From Clostridia bacterium (GTDB taxonomy: Bacteria > Bacillota > Clostridia > Peptostreptococcales > Anaerovoracaceae), in NCBI GenBank assembly GCA_900754795.1, contig CAAEEA010000006.1, forward strand, positions 1-41,513: 41,513 bases of DNA, given 5' to 3'. The first letter of the stretch is position 1. Each line of letters starts with the position of its first letter. The translations under genes were made by a program, and so were the position numbers. Under the pieces are notes generated by a model. It ran no database searches and had not been told where the DNA came from. It saw nothing but the letters and a program-made list of their open reading frames with translations. Positions 32,588-40,517 of this stretch are shown one piece after another.

Positions 32588-33616
32588 ATGAAAGAGAAAA
32601 AACTTGCCCTGCTGGGATTCGGGAACGCCGGTCAGGCTTTTGCCGGACTCCTTTCAGAAAAGACAGAAGAGACCAGGGACAGGTACGGATATAATGTAAA
32701 GGTGACAGCCATTGCTACGGGGACAAGGGGAAACCTTGCCGACGCCGGCGGGATCGACCTTTACAAAGCCCTCGGCGCCGTCAAAGACGGAGGAAAGTTT
32801 ACAGAGGATCTTCCTCTTGCGGATATGGACACGATTGAGATCGTCAGACAGGCCGACTACGATGTTCTTGTCGAAATGACGCCGCTCAACATTGCTACGG
32901 GGCAGCCGGCCATATCCCACATTGAAACTGCTTTCAGGCGTGGAAAAGATGTTATAACCGCCAACAAAGGTCCGGTAGCGTGGAAATTTTCCGCACTGAA
33001 AAAAATGGCGGATGAAGCGGGATGCAAATTCTTTTATGAGACAACGGTAATGGACGGTACGCCGGTTTTCAACCTGATAGAGAAAACTCTTCCCCTTGCT
33101 TCAGTAACCGAGGTGTCCGGCATACTCAACAGTACCACTAATTTTATACTTGAAGAACTTGCTAAAGGAGAGGAGTATGACGACATAATAGCCAGAGGCA
33201 GAGACATGGGCTTTATAGAGGCGGATCCGGCAATGGATATCGAAGGGTATGACGCCGCCGCGAAGATCACGGCTCTGCTCAATGTTCTCATGGACGCCGA
33301 CATCACCCCGGACATGGTGGACAGAAAGGGAATAGAGGACATAACAGCCGAAGACATAAAAAAAGCCGCCATGAGGGGCAACGTCATAAAGCTTCTGTGC
33401 ACCGGAAAACGCGGCAAAGACGGAACCGTAAGAGCCCGGGTTGCTCCGGCGGAAGTGCCTGCCGGAGATATGCTCGCTTCGGTAAACAGCACTACTTCGG
33501 TGGTGTCGATCACCACCGATCTGATGAAAAAACTTTCAATTGTAGAGCACGAACCGGAGATCGAACAGACGGCGTACGGCATATTCGGAGATCTGATCCG
33601 TGTACTGAGCGAATAG
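32588..33616 (+). CDS. hom: Homoserine dehydrogenase (no ACT domain)
   Basis: A 342-aa NAD(P)-dependent enzyme reducing aspartate semialdehyde to homoserine. It has the nucleotide motif LLGFGNAGQAF, the catalytic-lysine segment ITANKGPVAWK and GILNSTTNFILEEL with the substrate-binding DMGFIEADPAMDIEGYDAA. The C-terminal ACT regulatory domain of the longer enzymes is missing, so feedback by threonine is not expected. Stop and terminator follow closely. Confidence 0.9.
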   Translation: MKEKKLALLGFGNAGQAFAGLLSEKTEETRDRYGYNVKVTAIATGTRGNLADAGGIDLYKALGAVKDGGKFTEDLPLADMDTIEIVRQADYDVLVEMTPLNIATGQPAISHIETAFRRGKDVITANKGPVAWKFSALKKMADEAGCKFFYETTVMDGTPVFNLIEKTLPLASVTEVSGILNSTTNFILEELAKGEEYDDIIARGRDMGFIEADPAMDIEGYDAAAKITALLNVLMDADITPDMVDRKGIEDITAEDIKKAAMRGNVIKLLCTGKRGKDGTVRARVAPAEVPAGDMLASVNSTTSVVSITTDLMKKLSIVEHEPEIEQTAYGIFGDLIRVLSE

Positions 33617-33628
33617 CATGAACTGTAA

Positions 33629-33660
33629 AAGAGGGTACGAGACCGCACCCTCTTTTTTAA
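33629..33660 (+). terminator. Intrinsic terminator after hom
   Basis: AAGAGGGT and ACCCTCTT arms around a 10-nt loop, then six T. It also separates hom from the convergent threonine aldolase gene. Confidence 0.9.
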
Positions 33661-33671
33661 TATTTCTGATA

Positions 33672-34694
33672 TTACAGAGCGGCCAGCAGAGCGTCAACAT
33701 CCGCTTCTGTGCTGCCCCAGCTGATGACCAGCCTGATCACGGAACTTGTATCGTCATAAGGAGCCCATGTATAGAAGAAGAAATCTTTTTCCAGCTCCGC
33801 GATCTTGTCATTATCGACTATGACAAAGACCTGATTTGTCTGGTGAGGAATCCAGAGTTTATAGCCTTTTTTCTGTACTCCTTCGGCGAGCCTGATAGCC
33901 AGCTCGTTTTCGTGACGTGAAAGCTGATAATAAAGAGAATCTTCGCCGCCTTCAAGAAGGGCCCTGAGCTGTATCGCGATCAGTCTTCCCTTTGCCAGCA
34001 GAGCGCAGGACCGTTTGACCATATATCTGAAATGGTCGTTGATCTCGTCGCGCAGGATGATCAGCGCTTCTCCGAAGAGGGTTCCGATCTTGGTGCCTCC
34101 GATATAAAAAGCGTCTGTAAGTTCCGGAAGATCTTTGAGGGTAACGTCGTTGCCCGGCCATGTAAGAGCCGTTCCGAGGCGGGCGCCGTCCATGTAAAGA
34201 TAGAGCCCGTGTTTATCGCAGCAGTCTCTGAGAGCCTGCAGTTCGGCTTTGGTGTAAACGCCGCCGTTTTCGGTCGGATGAGTTATGTACACGAGTTTAG
34301 GTATTACAGTATGCTCGTCTTCATGGTGAAGCAGAACCTTTTCTATATCTGCCGGGCGCAGTTTGCCGTCTTCGGTAGGAGCCGCGAAGACCCGGTGGCC
34401 TGTTGCCTCAACTGAACCTGTCTCATGGACATAAATATGTCCGGAAGCCGCGGAGATAGCGCCTTCATATGGCTTTAAGGCCGCGGCGATGGTAATGGTG
34501 TTGGTAGGCGTGCCTCCAACGAGAAAATGCACATGGGCGTCAGGCCTGCCGATCATTTCTCTTATCATGTCCGCCGTCTCATAAGAGAATTTGTCTTCGG
34601 CATATCCGTCTGTATGTTCCATATTAGTCTCCATCAGCGCTTCCATTACTTTTGGATGAGCGCCGAGACTGTAATCGCTTCTGAAATAGATCAT
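33672..34694 (-). CDS. Low-specificity threonine aldolase
   Basis: A 340-aa fold-type I PLP enzyme splitting threonine to glycine and acetaldehyde. It has FRSDYSLGAHPKV, GGTPTNT (phosphate binding), YITHPTENGG, the MDGARLG aspartate and the PLP lysine in YIGGTKIGTLFG. Length is normal. Neighbouring hom suggests threonine metabolism, although the genes converge. Its promoter is at 34733-34761. Confidence 0.88.
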   Translation of the reverse strand: MIYFRSDYSLGAHPKVMEALMETNMEHTDGYAEDKFSYETADMIREMIGRPDAHVHFLVGGTPTNTITIAAALKPYEGAISAASGHIYVHETGSVEATGHRVFAAPTEDGKLRPADIEKVLLHHEDEHTVIPKLVYITHPTENGGVYTKAELQALRDCCDKHGLYLYMDGARLGTALTWPGNDVTLKDLPELTDAFYIGGTKIGTLFGEALIILRDEINDHFRYMVKRSCALLAKGRLIAIQLRALLEGGEDSLYYQLSRHENELAIRLAEGVQKKGYKLWIPHQTNQVFVIVDNDKIAELEKDFFFYTWAPYDDTSSVIRLVISWGSTEADVDALLAAL

Positions 34695-34732
34695 CTTGTA
34701 ACCTCCCTCGGCAAAAGTCTTATTCTAAGCTA

Positions 34733-34761
34733 ATTATATTTCACCGACGTATAATTTGCAA
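34733..34761 (-). promoter_or_regulatory. sigma-A promoter of the threonine aldolase gene
   Basis: On the minus strand TTGCAA and TATAAT, 17-bp spacing, 39 nt before the ATG. Confidence 0.75.
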
Positions 34762-34780
34762 TCTAAATATGGCGTCCATG

Positions 34781-34809
34781 TTGACAAATCAAATGGATCA
34801 TACTAAAAT
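34781..34809 (+). promoter_or_regulatory. sigma-A promoter of the Fur/zinc-ABC operon
   Basis: TTGACA and TAAAAT with 17-bp spacing; the -10 abuts a Fur-type box at 34809-34823. Confidence 0.85.
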
Positions 34810-34823
34810 GAAAATGATTTTCA
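34809..34823. promoter_or_regulatory. Fur-family operator (7-1-7)
   Basis: TGAAAATGATTTTCA is a perfect 7-1-7 inverted repeat, one change per arm from the Fur consensus TGATAAT-N-ATTATCA. It overlaps the -10 edge and start site, so binding would repress. A second short repeat, TTCAATTTGAA, follows at 34826-34836. It is probably bound by the first gene's product. Confidence 0.78.
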
Positions 34824-34869
34824 ATTTCAATTTGAATGATTTAAACCGGACTTCAGGAAAGGTGTAAAA

Positions 34870-35283
34870 ATGACTCGCAGAAGCACTTATCAGACAAGAC
34901 AGATGAAAGAACTCAGAGAATTTCTGGCGTCAACTGACGGAAAACACGTGACGGTAAAAGACATCTGCCGCTATTTTGACGAAGCGGGAAGACCAGTAGG
35001 CACGGCCACGGTGTACAGAAATCTGGAAAAGCTGGTGGAGGAAGGGATCGTGGCAAAATATTCCGCGGATCCCTCAGACAGCGCCTGTTTTTCATATATA
35101 GGATCGGGAGAAGAGTGCTGTCACCATGTGTGCTTTCACCTCAAGTGCCAGAAGTGCGGCAGGCTCATACATCTGGAGTGTGATGAAATAACCAGCCTGA
35201 GCGAGCACATGCTCCGGGCGCACGGATTTGAGCTAAACCCGGTAAGGACCGTTTTTTACGGTCTGTGCGAGGACTGCCGATGA
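34870..35283 (+). CDS. Fur-family metalloregulator, probably Zur
   Basis: A 137-aa Fur-family repressor. The winged helix includes VTVKDICRYFDEAGRPVGTA and TVYRNLEKLVEEGIV. The metal-binding half has CCHHVCFHLKCQKCGRLIHLECDE and a C-terminal CEDC, giving the two-CxxC structural zinc site. Its operon encodes a histidine-rich metal transporter, which suggests zinc sensing (Zur), although the operator is closer to the Fur consensus. AGGAAAGGTG precedes the ATG. The stop overlaps the next start (ATGA). Confidence 0.85.
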   Translation: MTRRSTYQTRQMKELREFLASTDGKHVTVKDICRYFDEAGRPVGTATVYRNLEKLVEEGIVAKYSADPSDSACFSYIGSGEECCHHVCFHLKCQKCGRLIHLECDEITSLSEHMLRAHGFELNPVRTVFYGLCEDCR

Positions 35284-36272
35284 AAAGGACCATGATTTCC
35301 GCTCTTGTCATTTTCCTCCTCATCGCGGCGCTTGCTGCATCGATGACAGGGTGCGGCTATGATAAAGGAAAAAACAGTGACAAGATCTCTATAGTAACTA
35401 CCGTGTTTCCGGCTTATGACTGGGCCCGGGAAATAATCGGAGATGAAAAGGACAGATTTGATATTTCCCTGATTGCAGACAACGGTACTGACCTCCACAG
35501 CTATCAGCCTACGGCAGAAGACATACTGGCGATTTCCGAATGTGACCTGCTCATATATGCGGGAGGCGCTTCAGACCAATGGGTGGCCGAAGCAGCCGAA
35601 AGATCCGGGAATAAAGACATGAGAGTCATAAGCCTACTGGATGCCGCCGGAGAAGCAGTCCTGGACGAAGAACATCTGAAGGGACCGGGAGAAGATCACA
35701 GCCACGGAGATGAGGCCCACGATGAATCTGACGAGCACGTCTGGCTTTCTCTGAGGGCGGCTCAGATTCTGACGGAAGAGCTTGAAGAGGAAATAGCTTC
35801 TGCTGATCCTTCTCGCGGCGCCACATATGAAAAAAACGCGGTGGAATATATCGGCAGATTACATGAACTCGATCAGAAATATGCTGCAAAATTTGAAAAG
35901 GCGTCCGAAAATGTACTGATATTTGCGGACCGGTTTCCTTTCCGTTATCTGCTCAATGACTACGGCATAGATTACCGGGCGGCTTTTGACGGCTGCAGCG
36001 CCGAGACGGAAGCCGATTTTGAGACGCTTGTGTACCTGATAGAGCAGGCTGATCTGTACGATGTGCCGATGATTCTGACCATGGAAGGCTCTGACGGGAA
36101 GATAGCCCGGACGGTGGCAGCCGGAACAGAAAAAGGTGATCAAAAGATCGCCGCTGTCAATTCTATGCAGTATGTTACATCCGGTGACATAGAGGACGGG
36201 GCGTCATATATAAAGATAATGGAAAACAATCTTGAAATTCTAAGCGAAGCGCTGGGCGCGCGGGAGAAATAA
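35280..36272 (+). CDS. znuA: Zinc ABC transporter, substrate-binding lipoprotein
   Basis: A 330-aa cluster A-I binding protein. A lipoprotein signal ends in SMTGC. VFPAYDWAREIIG, the metal-binding LHSYQPTAED and the His/Asp/Glu-rich loop DHSHGDEAHDESDEHVWLS are typical of zinc-binding ZnuA. The ATG overlaps the regulator's stop by 4 bp, and znuC begins immediately after it. Manganese is possible, but the acidic His loop favours zinc. Confidence 0.88.
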   Translation: MKRTMISALVIFLLIAALAASMTGCGYDKGKNSDKISIVTTVFPAYDWAREIIGDEKDRFDISLIADNGTDLHSYQPTAEDILAISECDLLIYAGGASDQWVAEAAERSGNKDMRVISLLDAAGEAVLDEEHLKGPGEDHSHGDEAHDESDEHVWLSLRAAQILTEELEEEIASADPSRGATYEKNAVEYIGRLHELDQKYAAKFEKASENVLIFADRFPFRYLLNDYGIDYRAAFDGCSAETEADFETLVYLIEQADLYDVPMILTMEGSDGKIARTVAAGTEKGDQKIAAVNSMQYVTSGDIEDGASYIKIMENNLEILSEALGAREK

Positions 36273-36968
36273 ATGGCATTGCTGACTTGTAAAAATCTTG
36301 AACTCGGATATGAGGGAGAAACAATAGTTAAAAATCTGAATTTTTCGGTTGATGAGGGGGATTACCTTTGTGTAGTCGGAGAAAACGGCTCCGGCAAGAC
36401 AACTCTGATGCGTACTGTGCTGGGACTTGTGCAGCCGCTTGGAGGCAGTATAATCGCGGGAGACGGTCTTAGAAAGGATCAGATCGGATATCTGCCTCAG
36501 TCAACGGCGGCGCAGAGAGATTTTCCGGCTTCCGTGCGAGAGATAGTTCTCTCGGGATGTCAGGGACGGTGCGGCATGAGACCTTTCTACAACAGGGAAG
36601 AAAAAGCCCTCGCTCTTAAAAATATGCGCAGGATGGGAATTGACGGCATAGCCCGCAAAAGTTACAGAAAACTTTCCGGAGGCCAGCAGCAGCGCGTGCT
36701 GCTGGCAAGAGCCCTGTGCGCCGCGAGAAAACTGCTGTTCCTTGACGAGCCTGTATCGGGTCTTGATCCCGGCGCGACGGCCGAAATGTATTCCTTGATA
36801 AAAGACCTGAACAAAGAGGACGGTCTTGGGATCATAATGATCTCCCACGACATCTCTCATGTAATCAGCTGCGCCGACCATATACTGCATATCGGTAATG
36901 AACTGTTTTTCGGAACGACGGAAGAATATATGGAAAGGAGAGAACTTCATGGGAAATATGACAGGTGA
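36273..36968 (+). CDS. znuC: Zinc ABC transporter, ATPase
   Basis: A 231-aa ATPase with Walker A GENGSGKTT, Q-loop in IGYLPQSTAAQ, signature LSGGQQQR, Walker B LLFLDEPVSGLD and the switch ISHD. It overlaps the permease gene by 20 bp. Confidence 0.92.
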   Translation: MALLTCKNLELGYEGETIVKNLNFSVDEGDYLCVVGENGSGKTTLMRTVLGLVQPLGGSIIAGDGLRKDQIGYLPQSTAAQRDFPASVREIVLSGCQGRCGMRPFYNREEKALALKNMRRMGIDGIARKSYRKLSGGQQQRVLLARALCAARKLLFLDEPVSGLDPGATAEMYSLIKDLNKEDGLGIIMISHDISHVISCADHILHIGNELFFGTTEEYMERRELHGKYDR

Positions 36969-37839
36969 CATATTCGGCCTGCTGGCATTTTATTTTCAAT
37001 ACCCTTTTGTGCGTTACGCAATGATCGTAGGCGTGCTGATCGCCCTTTGCTCATCTCTTCTCGGAGTCACCCTGGTGCTCAAAAGGTTTTCGTTTATCGG
37101 CGACGGGCTTTCCCACGTCGCTTTTGGCGCTCTGGCTGTGGGAGCGGTTCTGGATCTTACAAATGAAATGATTGTAGTCGCTCCCGTGACGATAATATGC
37201 GCCGTGCTCCTGCTCCGCACGGGGCAGAACACAAAGATCAAAGGGGACGCGGCGATTGCCATGATCTCTGTAGGCGCTCTTGCCGTCGGATATCTTCTGA
37301 TGAATATTTTCTCAACTTCGCCTAATGTGAGCGGAGATGTCTGCAGCACTCTTTTTGGTTCTACTTCCATACTGACTCTTTCAAGGACAGAAGTCATTTT
37401 GTGCGCGGTCATGTCAGCGGCGGTGGTACTGATCTTTGTGATGTTCTACAACAAGATATTTGCCGTCACCTTCGATGAAGATTTTGCTGTAGCCGCCGGC
37501 ACAAAAGCCGGAGTATATAATCTGATGATCGCGGTGATTATCGCGGTAATTATAGTGCTCGCCATGAATCTGGTAGGATCGCTGCTGGTTTCCGCGCTGG
37601 TGATTTTTCCCGCCTTGTCAGCAATGAGGCTGTTTGATGATTTTCTGCGGGTTACTGTGTGCTCCGCCCTGCTCTCGGTATTCTGCGCGTTTGCCGGAAT
37701 AGTGGCGTCGATCATATGGGGAACACCGACCGGGGCGACCGTGGTGGCAGCGGATATCGTTGTATTTGGACTATGTTCTCTGGCCGGCAGGCTGACACGG
37801 CTCCGCCGGGCCGCGGACAGCGGAAAAATCGCTGTCTGA
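36949..37839 (+). CDS. znuB: Zinc ABC transporter, permease
   Basis: A 296-aa ABC-3 family permease with about eight membrane segments, including SLLGVTLVLKRFSFIGDGLS with HVAFGALAVG and a late NLVGSLLVSALVIFPALSAM. The ATG at 36949 follows GAAAGGAG inside the end of znuC; earlier in-frame starts lack this. It closes the operon. Confidence 0.9.
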   Translation: MGNMTGDIFGLLAFYFQYPFVRYAMIVGVLIALCSSLLGVTLVLKRFSFIGDGLSHVAFGALAVGAVLDLTNEMIVVAPVTIICAVLLLRTGQNTKIKGDAAIAMISVGALAVGYLLMNIFSTSPNVSGDVCSTLFGSTSILTLSRTEVILCAVMSAAVVLIFVMFYNKIFAVTFDEDFAVAAGTKAGVYNLMIAVIIAVIIVLAMNLVGSLLVSALVIFPALSAMRLFDDFLRVTVCSALLSVFCAFAGIVASIIWGTPTGATVVAADIVVFGLCSLAGRLTRLRRAADSGKIAV

Positions 37840-37850
37840 AAAAGTTTTTA

Positions 37851-37879
37851 TTGACCGGAATGAGAAAAAGGCGTAAAAT
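37851..37879 (+). promoter_or_regulatory. sigma-A promoter of tRNA-Ala
   Basis: TTGACC and TAAAAT, 17-bp spacing, 34 nt before the tRNA. Confidence 0.82.
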
Positions 37880-37912
37880 GTTTATCGTAGCCGTGGCATA
37901 AAATGTCGCCGC

Positions 37913-37988
37913 GGGCCAATAGCTCAGCTGGGAGAGCGCTGCGTTCGCAACGCAGAGGTCGAGGGTTCGAGCCCCTTTTGGTCCACCA
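37913..37988 (+). tRNA. tRNA-Ala (anticodon CGC)
   Basis: A 76-nt cloverleaf with encoded CCA. The acceptor stem GGGCCAA/TTGGTCC contains the G3-U70 pair that marks alanine tRNA. The anticodon stem-loop CTGCG-TTCGCAA-CGCAG gives anticodon CGC (codon GCG). GGTTCGAGCC forms the T arm. An integrase remnant lies 3' of it, so the gene end is a likely attachment site. Confidence 0.96.
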
Positions 37989-37993
37989 GAGTA

Positions 37994-38050
37994 AAAACCG
38001 CTGAAAACCCTTGATTTTTAAGGCTTCGGCGGTTTTGCTTTTCGCAAAAA
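37994..38050 (+). terminator. Terminator after tRNA-Ala
   Basis: AAAACCGC (37994-38001) pairs with GCGGTTTT (38039-38046), with an inner CCTT/AAGG stem, followed by GCTTTT. Confidence 0.7.
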
Positions 38051-38120
38051 GAAATAAAAAAAGCAGTCTATCGAGGGAAAACCGGGGAATATTGGGGAAT
38101 AAAGTGTGACCATATTTTGA

Positions 38121-38420
38121 TTAAAGTAATAACTTTGCAGCTGAAACCACAGTCGAGTTGTCGACGTGTGTGTAGATGTTTGCGGTAATTCTGATAGCGG
38201 AATGACCCACAAGGTATTGGGCTGTCCTGATGCCGACTCCTTTTTTCTGCAGGCCGGTGCAATAGGTGTGCCGGAGACAGTAAGAGACAAAGTCTTCCGC
38301 CAAAGGAAAAGGAGGCAGAAGCTGGTTGCGGCAAATCCGGCAGCCCATTGGTATATTCATCTGTTGACGCAAAGTATTGCATAATCTTTGATAACTTCTC
38401 CGATTATGTTTTTTGACTGC
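38121..38420 (-). pseudogene. Tyrosine integrase, C-terminal remnant
   Basis: The last about 100 residues of a phage/ICE-type integrase. MNIPMGCRICRNQ and EDFVSYCLRHTYCTGLQKKG carry the R-H motif, and LVGHSAIRITANIYTHVDNS carries the H and the nucleophile Tyr. The catalytic domain's first arginine and all N-terminal domains are missing; the frame continues to 38471 without resemblance to integrases. It lies 3' of tRNA-Ala, the usual position for an element inserted there. Confidence 0.85.
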
Positions 38421-38440
38421 ATTGTTTGGGCTTATATAAT
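38413..38440 (+). promoter_or_regulatory. Strong sigma-A promoter of a candidate small RNA
   Basis: TTGACT and TATAAT, spacing 16, with the start expected near 38447. Confidence 0.78.
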
Positions 38441-38446
38441 CGAATA

Positions 38447-38600
38447 TGAATGTGAATCGGGGTTGCACCATGCAAACCCGTTCCCTCCGTATAGTAGCTA
38501 CTCATAAAACAGTATTAACCAATGAAATAAGGGTAGCTGCCATACGGATTGCAACAGAAAGCGGGCAAGAAGCCATAGACTTCTTGCCCGCTTTTTTATG
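38447..38600 (+). ncRNA. Candidate structured small RNA, about 150 nt
   Basis: Between the promoter at 38413 and an intrinsic terminator lie two stems. The first is CGGGgTTGC/GCAAaCCCG (38458-38480, one mismatch). The second is a 16-bp stem (38486-38501 with 38533-38548, one mismatch and one G-U) around a 31-nt loop. GTTGCA (38462-38467) can pair with TGCAAC (38550-38555) instead of forming the first stem, so two folds are possible. A 60-codon frame from 38446 crosses the terminator, has no plausible ribosome site and resembles nothing, so coding is unlikely. I do not recognise a known family. Confidence 0.6.
38558..38597 (+). terminator. Intrinsic terminator of the candidate small RNA
   Basis: AAAGCGGGCAAGAAG pairs perfectly with CTTCTTGCCCGCTTT (7-nt loop), followed by TTTT. 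Confidence 0.92.
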
Positions 38601-39059
38601 TCATAATAAAATATACTTAATTTCCTAATCTTTTTATTTCTTAAAAGGCGATGAGATTTAGAGGCCTTTTACATGGTTTTGTGTACTCAGAATTAAGTTG
38701 CTATTATGTAGGTAATTAAACAGTACTTTTTCTGTAAGTGCTTTTCTGATAGATTTTATGTAGAATCCAACTTGTTAATAATCAAAAAAGTAGACATATT
38801 GATTTTAATATTAAAAAAGCAATGAATAGCAGCGAGATTTTTTTATTTACAACAAATGTTTCGGTTGTACAACTTAACAAAAGTCAAAAAATAGGCATAT
38901 TTTTATCTTGTTTTGTTATTTTGTTAATTCAAAATTTGTTATATAGATATTATTCTTCGTCTTATCATGTATTTTGCGCTTAGCAAACAAACTAAATACT
39001 ATATATGGTATCAATATTATTAAAACGAAAAGATAAAACAACTTAAAAAACCAACTCAA
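38601..39059. other. AT-rich non-coding stretch
   Basis: About 460 bp with no credible gene on either strand and a much higher AT content than the chromosome to the left. It contains only a weak hairpin (AAAAGGC/GCCTTTT, 38642-38669). It looks like foreign intergenic DNA or decayed mobile-element sequence. Confidence 0.6.
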
Positions 39060-39088
39060 TTGACAAATATGGTTTCATACAGTATAAT
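39060..39088 (+). promoter_or_regulatory. Consensus sigma-A promoter of the wHTH-nuclease operon
   Basis: TTGACA and TATAAT with 17-bp spacing, a perfect match to consensus, 31 nt before the ATG at 39119. No clear operator is visible. Confidence 0.9.
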
Positions 39089-39118
39089 GTAGAAAATGTA
39101 TAAAGGTGGGCTAAAATC

Positions 39119-39484
39119 ATGGAATCAAACAACGATATATCTGTTCTTATTTCAATTTCACGCAATATACTTTCTGAACTTGAACTATTGACCTCGTCTA
39201 TAAAAGCATCCGCTTTGGTGCGGTTTCAGAATGAATTTCTTATAACAGATTTGCAAAGAAAAATTTATTCAGAAATTGATGGAGAAAAGGACTCCCAAGC
39301 AATCGCTGACGCGACCGGAGCTTCTTTACGAGCTGTGCAGTTACTTATAAAAGATCTGACGGAAAAAGACCTCATAAATGTTCAAAAGCGTGGACGTTCC
39401 ATTATTCCCCATAAAGCTATCTCTAAAATTGCAACATATTATGCACAGCGGGATATTCTTAAGGGAGGAGGGCAACTTGAATGA
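39119..39484 (+). CDS. Small winged-helix protein 1 of 4
   Basis: A 121-aa protein, first gene of a five-gene operon. Residues about 1-40 form a helical region. They lead into a winged helix-turn-helix: RKIYSEIDGEKDSQAIADAT, then GASLRAVQLLIKDLTEKDLINVQKRG. This IY..DG...IA...G.S...V...L...LI pattern is shared by all four proteins. AAAGGTGGG precedes the ATG. The stop overlaps the next start (ATGA). A MarR/ArsR-like DNA-binding role is likely; no family name can be given. Confidence 0.8.
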   Translation: MESNNDISVLISISRNILSELELLTSSIKASALVRFQNEFLITDLQRKIYSEIDGEKDSQAIADATGASLRAVQLLIKDLTEKDLINVQKRGRSIIPHKAISKIATYYAQRDILKGGGQLE

Positions 39485-39822
39485 ACAATGAAAATACTTT
39501 TGAAGAAATGTTTGCGGAGTTTTTAAGGATTTACAAATTTGTAAACCATTCAAAAATTGTAGAAGCACTTAACAATGAGCTTGATGATAATTCAAATAAT
39601 AAGAAAAAAATTTATGAGCTTTCTGACGGGAATAGGTCAACACGGGATATTCAAAAGATTGTTGGAGTTAGTCCACCAACGATTACCGCGTACTGGAAAC
39701 AGTGGTCATTAGTCGGTATTGTGATTCCCGCTGAAAGGAAAGGCAGATATAAAGCAGCGTTTGACCTAAAAGAATATGGGTTGTCTGTTTTAGAAGAAAT
39801 CGATCAAGGAGATGAACTGTAA
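39481..39822 (+). CDS. Small winged-helix protein 2 of 4
   Basis: A 113-aa paralogue. A helical N-terminus (EEMFAEFLRIYKFVNHSKIV) is followed by the wHTH KKKIYELSDGNRSTRDIQKI and VGVSPPTITAYWKQWSLVGI, with wing IPAERKGRYK. AAGGGAGGAGG lies just before its ATG. It overlaps genes 1 and 3 by 4 bp and 1 bp, so translation is coupled. Function unknown. Confidence 0.8.
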   Translation: MNNENTFEEMFAEFLRIYKFVNHSKIVEALNNELDDNSNNKKKIYELSDGNRSTRDIQKIVGVSPPTITAYWKQWSLVGIVIPAERKGRYKAAFDLKEYGLSVLEEIDQGDEL

Positions 39823-40130
39823 TGCAAATGAATGATTATATGGAGCAGCAAATCCTCAATGAACTTATTCAAATCCGCAAAATGCTTACAATATTATCAC
39901 AGGACAAGCTCGAAAGTTTCAATGACAGCATTAACAAAAGATTTTTAACTACTGAACAGCGTCGTCAAATGTATGAACTATTCGACGGAGAAAATTCTTA
40001 TAAGACAATTGCAGATGCAGTAAATATTTCATCAGAGGGTGTCCGAAAATTTGCTGTTCAGTTGGAGCAAGCAGGTCTTGTAGAGCTTGTGCCGGCAGGT
40101 AAAACTAAAAACCCCAAAAGGGTATTTTAA
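39822..40130 (+). CDS. Small winged-helix protein 3 of 4
   Basis: A 102-aa paralogue, the shortest. Residues 1-45 are helical with coiled-coil character (MEQQILNELIQIRKMLTILS). The wHTH is RRQMYELFDGENSYKTIADA and VNISSEGVRKFAVQLEQAGL, ending with the basic tail AGKTKNPKRVF. The first ATG (39822) overlaps the previous stop in TAATG; a second ATG is at 39828. AAGGAG is about 9 nt upstream. Confidence 0.8.
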   Translation: MQMNDYMEQQILNELIQIRKMLTILSQDKLESFNDSINKRFLTTEQRRQMYELFDGENSYKTIADAVNISSEGVRKFAVQLEQAGLVELVPAGKTKNPKRVF

Positions 40131-40145
40131 TTTGGAGGATATGTT

Positions 40146-40517
40146 ATGCCTGAATCAGATGAACTAAATGCCGTAATAGGCCACATCAAGTATAAAGTTG
40201 ATTCTATGGATAGAACTCTTGAAAGGCTTTTAAGAGTAAATGGCAAAGCAATGATTGCCGATTATATGGAGCAATTTGCTGCGGATCCTATATTAGCAAA
40301 AGTATATCTCTCTGTGGATGGGTATAAGACGCAGAAGGCAATTAGCGAAGATACTGGTTATAGTCCCGCTGTAATTACTAATAGAATAAAAACTTTGGTT
40401 GATTTGGATCTAATTGAATTATTACGAGCCACAAAAGAAGGAAAGATATATCAGTATACAAAGATGGAAAGCATCTTTAAGATTTCGAGAAATCTTATTA
40501 AGGAAACAACCAAATGA
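40146..40517 (+). CDS. Small winged-helix protein 4 of 4
   Basis: A 123-aa paralogue. A coiled-coil-like start (ELNAVIGHIKYKVDSMDRTL) is followed by the wHTH AKVYLSVDGYKTQKAISEDT and GYSPAVITNRIKTLVDLDLI, with a wing ending GKIYQYTK. GGAGG precedes the ATG after a 15-bp gap. The stop overlaps the nuclease start (ATGA), the tightest sign that these proteins and the nuclease work together. Confidence 0.8.
   Translation: MPESDELNAVIGHIKYKVDSMDRTLERLLRVNGKAMIADYMEQFAADPILAKVYLSVDGYKTQKAISEDTGYSPAVITNRIKTLVDLDLIELLRATKEGKIYQYTKMESIFKISRNLIKETTK

Noticed and set aside
38446..38628. 60-codon frame MNVNRGCTMQ... within the small-RNA region
   Set aside because: It starts at the expected transcript start with no ribosome site, and it runs through both arms of a perfect terminator hairpin.
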